The notes under the pieces: generated by a model | Seen by the model: the letters and a program-made list of their open reading frames with translations, nothing else | Told to the model about the DNA's origin: nothing | Databases searched by the model: none | In this document: in pieces, positions 44,176 through 52,494 of the stretch | Numbering within the stretch: position 1 is the first letter of the stretch | Layout of the letters: the number at the start of each line of letters is the position of its first letter | NCBI RefSeq assembly: GCF_003611035.1 | Contig: NZ_CP030033.1 | Span: 806,001-870,000 of the forward strand | Reading direction: 5' to 3' | Length of the DNA: 64,000 bases | DNA from: Cryobacterium soli | GTDB lineage: Bacteria > Actinomycetota > Actinomycetes > Actinomycetales > Microbacteriaceae | Made by a program: the position numbers and the translations under genes

Positions 44176-45216
44176 TCAGCGCGGATGGGTCAGCACCCAG
44201 GCCGCGGCGGCGGCCCGGGAGGGTACGCCGAGCTTGGTACGCGCGTTGGCGACGTGCCGATGCACCGTGTGGGAGCTGAGGTACAACCGGTCGGCGATTT
44301 GAGCGTCAGTCAAGCCTTGGGCCACGAGCGTCAGCACCTCGCGTTCCCGCACCGTGAGCGCAGCCGCGTGGTGCGGCGCTGCCTGCGGGCGCGGCGGCAG
44401 GCCGTCGAGGAAGCGTTCGGTCGCATCGACCACGGCGAGGCTGTCGCCCAACCACGGGAAGTGATCGTCGCCGTCCAGTGCGACGAATGTCGCACCGGGA
44501 ACGGTGTCAGCCACCTCGCGGCCGAGGGCGAACGGGATGGCTCGGTCGTCTCGCCGATGCAGCACCAGGGTCGGCACGCGCAGGCGTGCCAGATAGGCGG
44601 CCGAGTCGATCTCGTACACAGCGCGCAGGGCCTTCGAGGCTGTCTCCCGTGAGGCGGATCGTCGCTGGAACCGCGCAAATTCTGCCCGTTCTCCGCCCGT
44701 CGCGTTCGGGAGGAACACGTCGGCCAGGACACGCGCGCCGAGGCCCCACTGATGTTCGACGATCGACACCAGCTGCTCCCGCGCAGCCCGCGGGGCGATG
44801 TCCGCGCCGCGTGGATAACTGCCGTACAGCACCAGCCTGTCCACACGCTCCGGGTGCTGGGCGGCGTAGGCCGCCGCCACCGCGGATCCCGACGAGGCGC
44901 CCATCAGCGACGCTCGCGGAAAGTCGTCGATCGCCCCCAGGAGGCCAGCCAGAGTCGCCACCTCATCGTCGAGGCTCACGGGAGGAGGTCCGTCCCGATC
45001 CGACAGACCGGTGCCGGGGCGGTCGTAGCGGATGACGGTGTGCCGCCGGGAGAGCGCCCGCACGAACCTCTTGAACGCCGGATCGTCCCAGTTCACCGCC
45101 AGGTGACTGGCCCACCACCCTCCGATCACAAGCGGCGAGCCCGAACCGACGGCGCACCATGCCACGCTGCGGTCTCCGACCCGCGCGTGCCGCACGATCT
45201 GCTCATCCGCCGTCAT
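44176..45216 (-). CDS. Alpha/beta hydrolase fused to a LuxR-type DNA-binding domain
   Basis: One-component regulator of 346 residues. The hydrolase part (about 1-275) has RYDRPGTGLSD, a GASSG elbow with Ser108, and GDDHFPW with the histidine, so it may still be catalytic. The C-terminal 60 residues are a LuxR HTH (LTVREREVLTLVAQGLTDAQ). Start ATG 45216 was preferred: a TTGACA/TAGACT promoter ends seven bases before it, so the transcript is leaderless and upstream ATGs cannot be used. Targets may be the divergent hotdog gene, which has three CCCGATCCGG repeats. Confidence 0.85.
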   Translation of the reverse strand: MTADEQIVRHARVGDRSVAWCAVGSGSPLVIGGWWASHLAVNWDDPAFKRFVRALSRRHTVIRYDRPGTGLSDRDGPPPVSLDDEVATLAGLLGAIDDFPRASLMGASSGSAVAAAYAAQHPERVDRLVLYGSYPRGADIAPRAAREQLVSIVEHQWGLGARVLADVFLPNATGGERAEFARFQRRSASRETASKALRAVYEIDSAAYLARLRVPTLVLHRRDDRAIPFALGREVADTVPGATFVALDGDDHFPWLGDSLAVVDATERFLDGLPPRPQAAPHHAAALTVREREVLTLVAQGLTDAQIADRLYLSSHTVHRHVANARTKLGVPSRAAAAAWVLTHPR

Positions 45217-45223
45217 ATTCCGG

Positions 45224-45251
45224 AGTCTAAAAAGCGCACGCAGGTTGTCAA
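45224..45251 (-). promoter_or_regulatory. Leaderless promoter of the hydrolase-LuxR gene
   Basis: Minus-strand TTGACA (45251-45246), a 16-base spacer and TAGACT (45229-45224), then seven bases to ATG 45216. Transcription should start at or next to the start codon. Confidence 0.55.
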
Positions 45252-45277
45252 GCATCGGCGCCGCGCCACACGCCTGC

Positions 45278-45344
45278 CCCGATCCGGGGCTTGTCGCGTC
45301 AGTGGCATGGCCCGATCCGGCCAGGCCGAGTTGGCCCGATCCGG
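45278..45344. repeat. Three direct copies of CCCGATCCGG
   Basis: Exact 10-base copies at 45278-45287, 45311-45320 and 45335-45344, spaced 33 and 24 bases, in the divergent region between the hydrolase-LuxR and hotdog genes. They could be binding sites for the LuxR-type protein. Confidence 0.6.
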
Positions 45345-45382
45345 CGATGAGGATGGCAGGCCTCCCGATGTTTCCTGGTGGC

Positions 45383-46177
45383 ATGGAAACAACAACAAGA
45401 ACATTTCAGATCGACGCTCGCCTGAACGGCCCACCCCGCAGCGCCAACGGCGGATTCGCCTGCGGCACGATCGCCCAGGCCCTGGGCGGCACAGCGAGCG
45501 TGCGGCTCATCCGGCCGGTACCCCTCGAGACGGCACTGGAAGTCGACGCGGATGCCGGCGGGCTCGGCACCCAGGTGGTCGACCCGCGCCACCGACTCGT
45601 CGCCGAGGCTCGACAGGTCGACCATTTCACAATGATCCCTCCGGTCGCGCCCAAGTTCGACGACGCGGAGGCGGCGCGTGCGGCAAGCCCGCTCCACGGC
45701 GCCCGCCACCTGTTGTCGAACTGCGTGGTGTGCGGGCCCGAGCGTCGGGACGGCCTACAGGTTACGCCTGGGCCGCTCGCCGCCCGCAGCGACATACTCG
45801 CTGCCCCGTTCGTGCCACGTGACCTGGACGCCACCGACGGCGTCGTGCATCCGGCCGCCATCTGGGGTGCTCTGGATTGCCCCAGCTACCCGGCGATGTC
45901 CCTGCTCGACGGCCGGATCGGGCTCCTCGGCACCCTTGCCGTCCACCGCAACCGGGAGGTGCTGATCGGTGAACGGCTCGTTGTGGTCGGGTGGACAGTC
46001 CAGGCTCACGGCCGATCGACCCAGACCGCCAGCGCACTCCTCGACGAACGCGGCGACGTGGTCGCATCCGCCCGCGCCGTGTGGATCGAGCTCAGGCACC
46101 AGGGCTTGGTGCGGTTGGCCGGCAGAGTCCAGCGGTCCTTCACCCGCTCCACCCGCCCGGAGGAAGTCACCCGGTGA
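45383..46177 (+). CDS. Hotdog-fold (thioesterase-like) protein of unknown function
   Basis: 264-residue protein. The start RSANGGFACGTIAQALGG resembles the hotdog helix, and a mid-protein motif NCVVCGPERRDGLQV (CxxCGPxRxxGL) marks an actinobacterial hotdog group. A second half (HPAAIWGALDCPSYPA) repeats the pattern, suggesting a double hotdog fold. It is probably an acyl-CoA or acyl-thioester binding or cleaving protein. Start ATG 45383 is the likely choice; an open frame extends upstream but carries the CCCGATCCGG repeats. Confidence 0.72.
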   Translation: METTTRTFQIDARLNGPPRSANGGFACGTIAQALGGTASVRLIRPVPLETALEVDADAGGLGTQVVDPRHRLVAEARQVDHFTMIPPVAPKFDDAEAARAASPLHGARHLLSNCVVCGPERRDGLQVTPGPLAARSDILAAPFVPRDLDATDGVVHPAAIWGALDCPSYPAMSLLDGRIGLLGTLAVHRNREVLIGERLVVVGWTVQAHGRSTQTASALLDERGDVVASARAVWIELRHQGLVRLAGRVQRSFTRSTRPEEVTR

Positions 46178-46205
46178 GGTCCGTACGGGCCGCTCCCCTC
46201 TCGTC

Positions 46206-46226
46206 GGTCGAGCTTGTCGAGACCCG
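46206..46226 (+). repeat. REP-like element, left arm
   Basis: GGTCGAGCTTGTCGAGACCC; its inverted partner is at 46303-46322. Elements of this sequence type (GGTTTCGACAAGCTC) are scattered between genes in Microbacteriaceae genomes. Confidence 0.6.
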
Positions 46227-46302
46227 GTGAGCTGCTTGTGGGCCGCGCCCATCCCATCGGTTTCTCGGTCGCTTGCGGGGCGAGTCCACAGGCCGGCTCG
46301 CG

Positions 46303-46322
46303 GGGTTTCGACAAGCTCGACC
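46303..46322 (-). repeat. REP-like element, right arm
   Basis: The complement reads GGTCGAGCTTGTCGAAACCC, one mismatch from the left arm 77 bases away. The pair lies between convergent genes and could form a long hairpin that terminates both. Confidence 0.6.
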
Positions 46323-46332
46323 AGCGTCAGCG

Positions 46333-46989
46333 TCAGCGGCGCACGCTGTACCGATGCTCGGGGCGCCCGGTGGAGCCGTAGCGCAGGGTCACGTCCACGT
46401 CACCGCGGGTGGCAAGGGCGGCGAGGTGCCGCTGCGCCGTCGCGCGGGACAGACCGGCGCGGTCGGCGATCAGGCTTGCCGACGTCTCGCCGTCCTGGAG
46501 CAGCTCGATGAGCAACTTCTCGGTCGTGGACCGCGAGCCGGAAGCCGCTGGGCCATCCCGGCCGTGCAGCACCCGCTGCGCCTTCTCGATCGCATCTTGG
46601 TCGAGCTGACGGTCCTCAGCGGCGAGGGTGCGGAATCGGCGATAGGCCTCAAGCCGGTCGCTGAGCCGGACCGGTTCGAACGGCTTGATGAGGTAGTCCA
46701 GTGCGCCGGCACGGAGTGCCCGTCGCACCGTGGCGCCGTCCGAGGCCGCACTGATCATGAACGCGTCGACGTCGATCTCGGCGACGAACGCGATGCCGTC
46801 GCCGTCGGGCAGGTAGACATCGCAGATGACCAGGTCGGGCCGCAGGTCGCGCACCGCTGCGCGTGCGGCGCGCACTCCCCGAACCGGCTCGAGGGCGGTG
46901 TACCCGGGGCACGCGTCGACGATGTCGCGATGCAGACCGCCGACGCGGAAGTCATCGTCGACGACGAGCACGGAAATGGTGTCGGTCAT
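46333..46989 (-). CDS. Response regulator of the CitB/DcuR family
   Basis: 218 residues: receiver domain with acidic pocket DDD (11-13), phospho-acceptor Asp57 (VICDVYLP) and Lys of the LIKPFEP loop, then a C-terminal HTH (SASLIADRAGLSRATAQRHL). This arrangement is typical of regulators that respond to C4-dicarboxylates or citrate. Start ATG 46989 has AAGGAGAA upstream and overlaps the kinase stop (ATGA). It probably controls the CitMHS transporter gene. Confidence 0.92.
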   Translation of the reverse strand: MTDTISVLVVDDDFRVGGLHRDIVDACPGYTALEPVRGVRAARAAVRDLRPDLVICDVYLPDGDGIAFVAEIDVDAFMISAASDGATVRRALRAGALDYLIKPFEPVRLSDRLEAYRRFRTLAAEDRQLDQDAIEKAQRVLHGRDGPAASGSRSTTEKLLIELLQDGETSASLIADRAGLSRATAQRHLAALATRGDVDVTLRYGSTGRPEHRYSVRR

Positions 46990-48659
46990 CGTTCTTCTCC
47001 TTGTGCTGGATGGTTCGGTGCCCGCATAACCCCGGGCAGACGTGCGCAGAACACGGCTCCACTTCCGCCGGGGCCGCCGGCATCGGCCAGCCACACCTCG
47101 CCGCCCAGACGCGCCGCAATGTCGCGCACCAGCGGCAGGCCGATCCCCCGCCCGTGCACCGCATCCGGGTCCACGTCCGGGCGCGGCACGTCGCTGAACA
47201 CCTGTGTGTCATCGAACACGCCCTGACCGGAGTCGGACACGGTGATGACGAGGGTGTCGCCGTCGTCGAGCAGCTCCACGTCCACCCACCGGGGCTCGGC
47301 GCCATAGACGGCCGCGGTCACGGCGTTGTCGACAAGGTTGGCCAGCACAGTAGCCACATCCGCCGGCGCCGACACGACCCCGCGCACCAGCGAGTCGGGC
47401 CCCACCGTCAGGGCCACGCCGCGTTCACCGGCCTGCGCGGCCTTGGCCTCCACCAGCGACAGCAGGAACGGCTCGGTCAGATGTTCACCGGCGAACGGGC
47501 CGCCGGGGGCGCGGGATGTGTCCAGCACATCGTCAAGGTAGTCCCGGGCGTCGGGCACCCGGCCGGCATCCATCAAACCCGCCGTCACGTGCAACCGATT
47601 GGCGAACTCGTGCCGCTGCACCCGTAGCGCCTCGGTCATCGAGGCCACGGTTTCGAGGCGGTCCGTGAGGGTGACGACGTCGGTGCGGTCGCGGATCACC
47701 GCGATCACGCCCAGGTTCCGGTTCGCGCGCGACACCGGGTGGGTGTCGATGTAGACGACGTGATCGGCGAGCACGACGGGATCGGCGGTATCCGCTGCCC
47801 GCCGCCCCGCCAACGCAGCGCTCGGCTCACCGGCCAGGGCCGCGATCACCGGGCCGGGCAGGACGAGGTCGTGGATGCGGCGGCCGACCAGGTCGGTAAT
47901 GCCGAGCAGCCGGGCGGCCGTGGTGTTGGCGACGGTCACGACATCGTCCGGGCCGTAGGCGAGCACCCCGTCGCCCACGCCGTCGAGCACCGCCGCCTGG
48001 TTCTGCACCAACGTCGAGAGCTCCTCGGGCTGCAGGCCGAGGGTGAGGCGTTCGAGGCGGCGGCGGATGACGAAAGACACGACGGCGCCCAGGGCGAGGG
48101 CCACGCCGGCGGCCAGAGCGACGCCGCTCAGCAGGAGGGGAAGCTCCTGGAACACGCTGCTCGGGGCGAACCCGACGCTCACTTCCCCCACCGGCACCGA
48201 GGTGTCGGGGTCACGCACGGGTACCTTGGCGCGTGCCGACGCGCCCAGAGTGCCCGATTCCCACGACACCGTCTCGCGCCCGGCCAGGGCCTCGGCGAAC
48301 TCAGTGCTCACCACAGCGCCGAGCATCGCGGGGTCGGGGTGCGCGAGCCGTACGCCATGGTCGTCGGTGATCACGATGAACAGCGCGCCGGTATTAGCCT
48401 CGGCCGCGGCCGCGAGAACGGAGAGCGGCCCGCCCCGCAGGCTCGCGTTCGTCGGCGTGCCGGCGTCGGCCGACGCCTGGGCCACCCCGGCGCGCACATC
48501 GGAGTCGGCGGCGACCGTGCGCGCGATCGACAGCGCAGAGGTCTCGGCCTCGGCACGCAGCTGCTGCACGCCGATTCCCACGAACACGCCGGTGCAGATC
48601 GCGACGACGGCGGTCACGCAGGCGAGCTGGAGCAGCAGCATCTGCGTTGAGAATCGCAT
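46986..48659 (-). CDS. Sensor histidine kinase of the CitA/DcuS family
   Basis: 557 residues. Helix 1 (about 7-29), an extracellular PAS-like sensor domain (about 35-170), helix 2 (174-197), a cytoplasmic PAS domain (about 215-320), a phospho-acceptor His350 in RVQRHEFANRLH, and an ATPase domain with NLVDNAV and HGRGIGLPLV. The structure fits citrate/dicarboxylate sensing. It is co-transcribed with the response regulator and divergent from the citrate transporter gene. Confidence 0.93.
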   Translation of the reverse strand: MRFSTQMLLLQLACVTAVVAICTGVFVGIGVQQLRAEAETSALSIARTVAADSDVRAGVAQASADAGTPTNASLRGGPLSVLAAAAEANTGALFIVITDDHGVRLAHPDPAMLGAVVSTEFAEALAGRETVSWESGTLGASARAKVPVRDPDTSVPVGEVSVGFAPSSVFQELPLLLSGVALAAGVALALGAVVSFVIRRRLERLTLGLQPEELSTLVQNQAAVLDGVGDGVLAYGPDDVVTVANTTAARLLGITDLVGRRIHDLVLPGPVIAALAGEPSAALAGRRAADTADPVVLADHVVYIDTHPVSRANRNLGVIAVIRDRTDVVTLTDRLETVASMTEALRVQRHEFANRLHVTAGLMDAGRVPDARDYLDDVLDTSRAPGGPFAGEHLTEPFLLSLVEAKAAQAGERGVALTVGPDSLVRGVVSAPADVATVLANLVDNAVTAAVYGAEPRWVDVELLDDGDTLVITVSDSGQGVFDDTQVFSDVPRPDVDPDAVHGRGIGLPLVRDIAARLGGEVWLADAGGPGGSGAVFCARLPGVMRAPNHPAQGEER

Positions 48660-48690
48660 CGTCCGCCTCCTTGCGGCGCATCGAGCAGAA

Positions 48691-48714
48691 TGCGCACAAG
48701 TAACGATATGCGCA
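48691..48714. promoter_or_regulatory. Direct TGCGCA repeats in the divergent region
   Basis: TGCGCA at 48691-48696 and 48709-48714, 18 bases centre to centre, with similar flanks (AATGCGCACA, ATATGCGCAA), lie just upstream of the sensor kinase gene and before the transporter gene. They may be the binding sites of the CitB-type regulator. Confidence 0.45.
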
Positions 48715-48868
48715 ATACGTGCAGCAAAGCGAGATACCGGCTGCGGCGTGGGCGGCCTGTCTAGGCTTCACACTCATCCGCTTCGGCGGAGACCGCCGAG
48801 CGGGATCGCCCGGCTTGGCCGCAGCATCCAGACACACGCACCATCCAGACATAGACAAAGGAGTCGAT

Positions 48869-50371
48869 GTGCTCGTCATACTCGGATTCACCATGATCCT
48901 CACCTTCATGGTGCTCATCATGACCAGGCGGCTCACGCCGATGGTCGCCCTCATCCTCGTTCCCACGATCTTCGGCCTCTTCGCCGGCGCCGGCCTGGGT
49001 CTCGGCGACATGATCATCGAGTCGATCGGGGACCTCGCCCCAACGGCGGCGCTGCTCATGTTCGCGATCATGTTCTTCGGCATCATGATCGATGTCGGGC
49101 TGTTCGATCCGCTCATCCGGCTCATCACCCGCTTCCTCGGCAACGACCCGGCCAAGGTCGTTCTGGGCACGGCGATCCTGGCCGGCGCGGTCTCGCTCGA
49201 CGGCGACGGGTCCACGACCTTCATCATCACGACCTCCGCGATGCTGCCGATCTACCTGCGCCTGGGCATGAGCCCGGTGGTGCTCACCTGCGTGGCGGGG
49301 CTCATGAACGGCACGCTCAACATCGTGCCGTGGGGCGGCCCCACCGTACGTGCCGCGTCGGCGCTCGGCGTCTCACCGACGGACATCTTCGTGCCGATGC
49401 TGCCCTCCCTGGCGACGGGCCTCGTCATCGCGCTGACGTTCGCCTGGTTCCTCGGGCTGAGCGAGCGCAAGCGCATCGGCTCGCTCGAGTACTCCCCCGC
49501 CGCCCAGGCGGATGCCTCAGAGTCGGCGTCGCAGAGCTTCGGACGCAAGCTATTCGGCGGCAACCGCCTGGTGCGCGGCACGGATGTGCGACCCGGCGCA
49601 GCCGCCACCCTCTCCACCACGGGTATCCTCACTGTGCGCCCGGGCCAGCGGACGCCGGCCGGGCAGACCACCCTGGCCGAGCAGCTGGTGCTGGAAGACG
49701 AGCGGGACACCGCGATGGCCGACACCATGCTCAGCGCCGACCGGCCGACACTGCGGCCCAAGCTGATCTGGGTGAACCTCGCGTTGACCGTCGCCGTCAT
49801 GGTGCTGTTGGTGCTGGACATCATGCCGCTGGCCTACATCTTCATGGTCGGCACCGCGCTGGCGCTCGTGATCAACTTCCCGAAGCTCCGCAGCCAGGCC
49901 GACGAGATCGTCGCGCACGCGCCCAGCATCGTCGGCGTCGTCTCGATGGTGCTCGCCGCCGGCGTGCTGGTGGGCGTGCTGAACGGCACCGGCATGGTCA
50001 CGGCCATGGCCGACTGGGTCGTGCAGGTCGTACCGGCCTCGATGGGCGAGTACCTGGCGGTCATCACCGGAGTGCTCTCCATCCCGATGACCTTCTTCAT
50101 GTCCAATGACGCGTTCTACTTCGGCATCCTCCCCGTGCTGGCCGAGAGCGCGGCGACCTACGGCATCGACCCGGTGGAGATGGCCCGCGCCTCGATCATC
50201 GGTCAGCCCATGCACCTGCAGAGCCCGCTGGTACCGGCCATCCTCCTGCTCGTCTCACTCGCCGGCGTCAACCTCGGCGACCACCACAAGAAGGTGCTCT
50301 GGCGCGCCTGCGTGGTCTCGCTGGTGATGCTGCTGGTCGGCGTGCTGGTCGGCTCCGTCCCGTTCGGCTAG
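48869..50371 (+). CDS. CitMHS-family citrate (metal-citrate) transporter
   Basis: Membrane transporter of 500 residues. LVPTIFGLFAGAG, the loop LDGDGSTTFIITTSAML and MNGTLNIVPWGGPTVRA, and MPLAYIFMVGTALALVINFP are CitMHS features. It imports citrate complexed with Mg or Ca. The start is GTG 48869 with AAGGAG upstream; the longer reading does not start with a plausible site. It is divergent from the CitA/CitB-type genes, which probably switch it on. A terminator follows. Confidence 0.92.
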   Translation: MLVILGFTMILTFMVLIMTRRLTPMVALILVPTIFGLFAGAGLGLGDMIIESIGDLAPTAALLMFAIMFFGIMIDVGLFDPLIRLITRFLGNDPAKVVLGTAILAGAVSLDGDGSTTFIITTSAMLPIYLRLGMSPVVLTCVAGLMNGTLNIVPWGGPTVRAASALGVSPTDIFVPMLPSLATGLVIALTFAWFLGLSERKRIGSLEYSPAAQADASESASQSFGRKLFGGNRLVRGTDVRPGAAATLSTTGILTVRPGQRTPAGQTTLAEQLVLEDERDTAMADTMLSADRPTLRPKLIWVNLALTVAVMVLLVLDIMPLAYIFMVGTALALVINFPKLRSQADEIVAHAPSIVGVVSMVLAAGVLVGVLNGTGMVTAMADWVVQVVPASMGEYLAVITGVLSIPMTFFMSNDAFYFGILPVLAESAATYGIDPVEMARASIIGQPMHLQSPLVPAILLLVSLAGVNLGDHHKKVLWRACVVSLVMLLVGVLVGSVPFG

Positions 50372-50401
50372 TACTCCCTGGCTGGATACCCACCTCAAAG
50401 G

Positions 50402-50431
50402 AATCGCTTCTGGGCTAGCTCAGGGGCGATT
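50402..50431 (+). terminator. Terminator of the citrate transporter gene
   Basis: AATCGCTTCTG (50402-50412) pairs with CAGGGGCGATT (50421-50431), 11 pairs of which two are G-U, with an 8-base loop followed by TCTTGTG. It is a fair intrinsic terminator, 30 bases after the stop. Confidence 0.65.
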
Positions 50432-50522
50432 TCTTGTGTACTCGAGACCCCCGTCCTCACGCGAGAAGCGGTCACGCCGACCGGGCGGGTCTCGACCGCC
50501 ACCGCCGGGTGAACGGTACAGT

Positions 50523-50538
50523 GTTGTCAACTGTTTAC
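50523..50538. promoter_or_regulatory. GntR operator, regulator side
   Basis: GTTGTCAACTGTTTAC lies just after a TACAGT -10-like hexamer (50517-50522) and 12 bases before the GntR start. It matches the site at 51309-51324 read on the other strand at 13 of 16 positions, which suggests autoregulation. Confidence 0.65.
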
Positions 50539-50550
50539 GAAAGGTGCATC

Positions 50551-51240
50551 ATGTCCGCCGCCTCCCACCCCTCGCGGCCCCTCGGCATGGGCGAGCAGAT
50601 CTCCCACCGCCTGCGTGTCGACATCATCTCCGGCGCAATCGGCAATGGCACACATCTCGCCGAGGACAGCCTCGCGGCCCGGTTCGACGTCAGCCGCGGC
50701 CCGGTGCGCGACGCCCTGCGTCAGCTCGAGAGCGAGGGTCTCGTCGAGAACCGTCGGAAGCGGCTCTACGTGAGCTTCCGGGGACTGCCGGACATCGAAG
50801 AGCTGTACTCGCTGCGGGAGAACCTCGAGTCGATGGCGTTGCGTCTGGCCGTCGAGCGGGCCGGCGGAAGCGGGCTGGACGACGTGCAACGATTCGTCGA
50901 CACCATGGCCACCGCCGCCCGGGAGGGCGACACGGATGCCTTCGATCAGGCCGACATGGAATTTCACACCAGCTTCTACCGTCTGTCCGGGCACCGGCGA
51001 CTCGCCGAAGCGTGGCGGCCGTACCAACGCACCTTCGAGGTGCTCCTCGAAATGAGCAACACCCCGGACATGCCCGCGGCGGTTGTGGATCATCAGGAGT
51101 TCCTCGACATCGTGCGCGGCGGAGACGCCGACGCCGCGGTGCAGCGACTGCACGACCACCTTGTGCGGGCCAAGCAGCACATCCGCGACGTTATCGAGCT
51201 GCAACAGGCACCGGCCGCAGCGCAGCCGAAGGCCTCCTAG
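50551..51240 (+). CDS. GntR/FadR-family regulator of the downstream operon
   Basis: 229 residues: winged helix (about 12-80, HLAEDSLAARFDVSRGPVRD) and an all-helical FCD ligand domain (about 85-215) with candidate metal-binding histidines (EFHTSFY, DHLVRAKQH). Start ATG 50551 with AAGG upstream; the longer upstream reading has no ribosome site. It controls the operon that begins with the 2-hydroxyacid dehydrogenase, as shown by the shared operator. Confidence 0.92.
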   Translation: MSAASHPSRPLGMGEQISHRLRVDIISGAIGNGTHLAEDSLAARFDVSRGPVRDALRQLESEGLVENRRKRLYVSFRGLPDIEELYSLRENLESMALRLAVERAGGSGLDDVQRFVDTMATAAREGDTDAFDQADMEFHTSFYRLSGHRRLAEAWRPYQRTFEVLLEMSNTPDMPAAVVDHQEFLDIVRGGDADAAVQRLHDHLVRAKQHIRDVIELQQAPAAAQPKAS

Positions 51241-51281
51241 AGCCCGGCAGCAATAACGCGAACATCCGTCAGAGAAAGTTC

Positions 51282-51311
51282 TTGACGAAGCTTTGAGTCG
51301 CAAGTTAGGTT
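51282..51311 (+). promoter_or_regulatory. Promoter of the second catabolic operon
   Basis: TTGACG (51282-51287), 18-base spacer, TAGGTT (51306-51311). The operator at 51309-51324 overlaps its -10, so the GntR protein should block transcription until its ligand appears. Confidence 0.55.
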
Positions 51312-51324
51312 AACTGTTAACAAC
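51309..51324. promoter_or_regulatory. GntR operator, operon side
   Basis: GTTAACTGTTAACAAC; on the opposite strand GTTGTTAACAGTTAAC. Compared with the site at 50523-50538 the consensus is GTTGTYAACWGTTWAC, near palindromic and typical in length for FadR-type GntR proteins. Confidence 0.7.
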
Positions 51325-51406
51325 TAACAATTACTCAATCAATGACGATGAGCGGCATTCCGGACTCACGGTACGTTGCGGGGCGTCTCAGAAAGCGACC
51401 TCAGCA

Positions 51407-52387
51407 ATGACGCACTCCTCCCCCGTCGGACATGGTCACTCGGTCATCGTTGGCCCGGTGCGGTACGCGGAACTCTGCCCCGCCGGCCGTGCCCTCCTGG
51501 TCGAGAACGGGTTCACGCTCATCGAGAACGACCAGTCGACGCCGTGGACCGCGGCCGACCTGGCCCCGCTGCTTCCCACGGCATCCGCCTCGGTCTGCGG
51601 CGTTGAGGTCTTCGACCGGGACACCCTGGCGGCGGCGCCAGCCCTGAAGATCATCTCCCGGCTCGGCGTGGGCCTCGACAACATCGATCTCACCGAAGCG
51701 CGCTCCCGCGGCGTGGATGTTGTCAACGCCCCCGGCGGCAACGCCATCGCTGTCGCCGAACTGGCCCTGGGGCTCCTCCTGTCGGTGTGCCGGCAGATCC
51801 CTTCGATGAACCACAACATCCGCGCGGGCACCTGGGACCGGTACGTCGGGTCGGAGGTCGGCGGCAAGTCGATCGGCCTGATCGGCTTTGGCGCTACGTC
51901 TCAGGTCTTCGCCCGTCGCCTCCGCGGCTTCGACATGGACATCGTCGCCTACGACCCCTTCGGCGATGCCGCCGTCGCGGACGAGCTCGGAGTGCGACTC
52001 GTCACCCTGACCGACGCGGTCTCCGAAGTCGACATCGTCAGCGTCCACGCTCCCCACATCCCCGCGACCCACCATCTCGTGAACGCCGACCTGCTGGCCT
52101 CGATGCGCCCCGGAACCGTGCTGATCAACACAAGCCGCGGCGGCCTCATCGACGAGTCAGCGCTGGTCGCCGCGTTGCACAGCGGACACATCGCCGGCGC
52201 CGGCCTGGATGTCTTCGAGGTCGAACCGGTCAGCGTGCACAACCCGCTGCTGGCCTTCCCCAACGTCGTGGCCACAACCCACGCCGCGGCCGACAGTCTC
52301 GAGGCCTACCACCGCATCGGACTGTCCACCGCCCAGGCAATCGTCGACACCTTCTCCGGCCGCCGGCCTCAGGCCTTGGCGAACTAA
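51407..52387 (+). CDS. D-2-hydroxyacid dehydrogenase (PGDH-like)
   Basis: NAD-dependent dehydrogenase of 326 residues. Cofactor motif GFGATS (160-165, last Gly replaced by Ser), catalytic Arg244 (NTSRGG), Glu273 and His292 (THAAADS). These are complete, so it should interconvert a 2-keto and a D-2-hydroxy acid. It lacks the regulatory ACT domain of serine biosynthesis PGDH. It is the first gene of a GntR-controlled operon with an ABC importer, an SDR and a DapA-type lyase. Confidence 0.93.
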   Translation: MTHSSPVGHGHSVIVGPVRYAELCPAGRALLVENGFTLIENDQSTPWTAADLAPLLPTASASVCGVEVFDRDTLAAAPALKIISRLGVGLDNIDLTEARSRGVDVVNAPGGNAIAVAELALGLLLSVCRQIPSMNHNIRAGTWDRYVGSEVGGKSIGLIGFGATSQVFARRLRGFDMDIVAYDPFGDAAVADELGVRLVTLTDAVSEVDIVSVHAPHIPATHHLVNADLLASMRPGTVLINTSRGGLIDESALVAALHSGHIAGAGLDVFEVEPVSVHNPLLAFPNVVATTHAAADSLEAYHRIGLSTAQAIVDTFSGRRPQALAN

Positions 52388-52494
52388 CCACCCGTCGCTG
52401 CCGCACGACCCCTACCACCAACCCCAAAACCCGCACCCGACCCACCCAACCCCCACCTCCCAATCCCGCATGGATGGGAACTTAGGAAGGATCA

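Noticed and set aside
45278..45344. Repeats considered as a CRISPR-like array
   Set aside because: Units are only 10 bases, spacing is irregular and no cas gene is present.
45216..45384. Longer upstream start for the hydrolase-LuxR gene
   Set aside because: It would lie upstream of the TTGACA/TAGACT promoter and include the CCCGATCCGG repeats.
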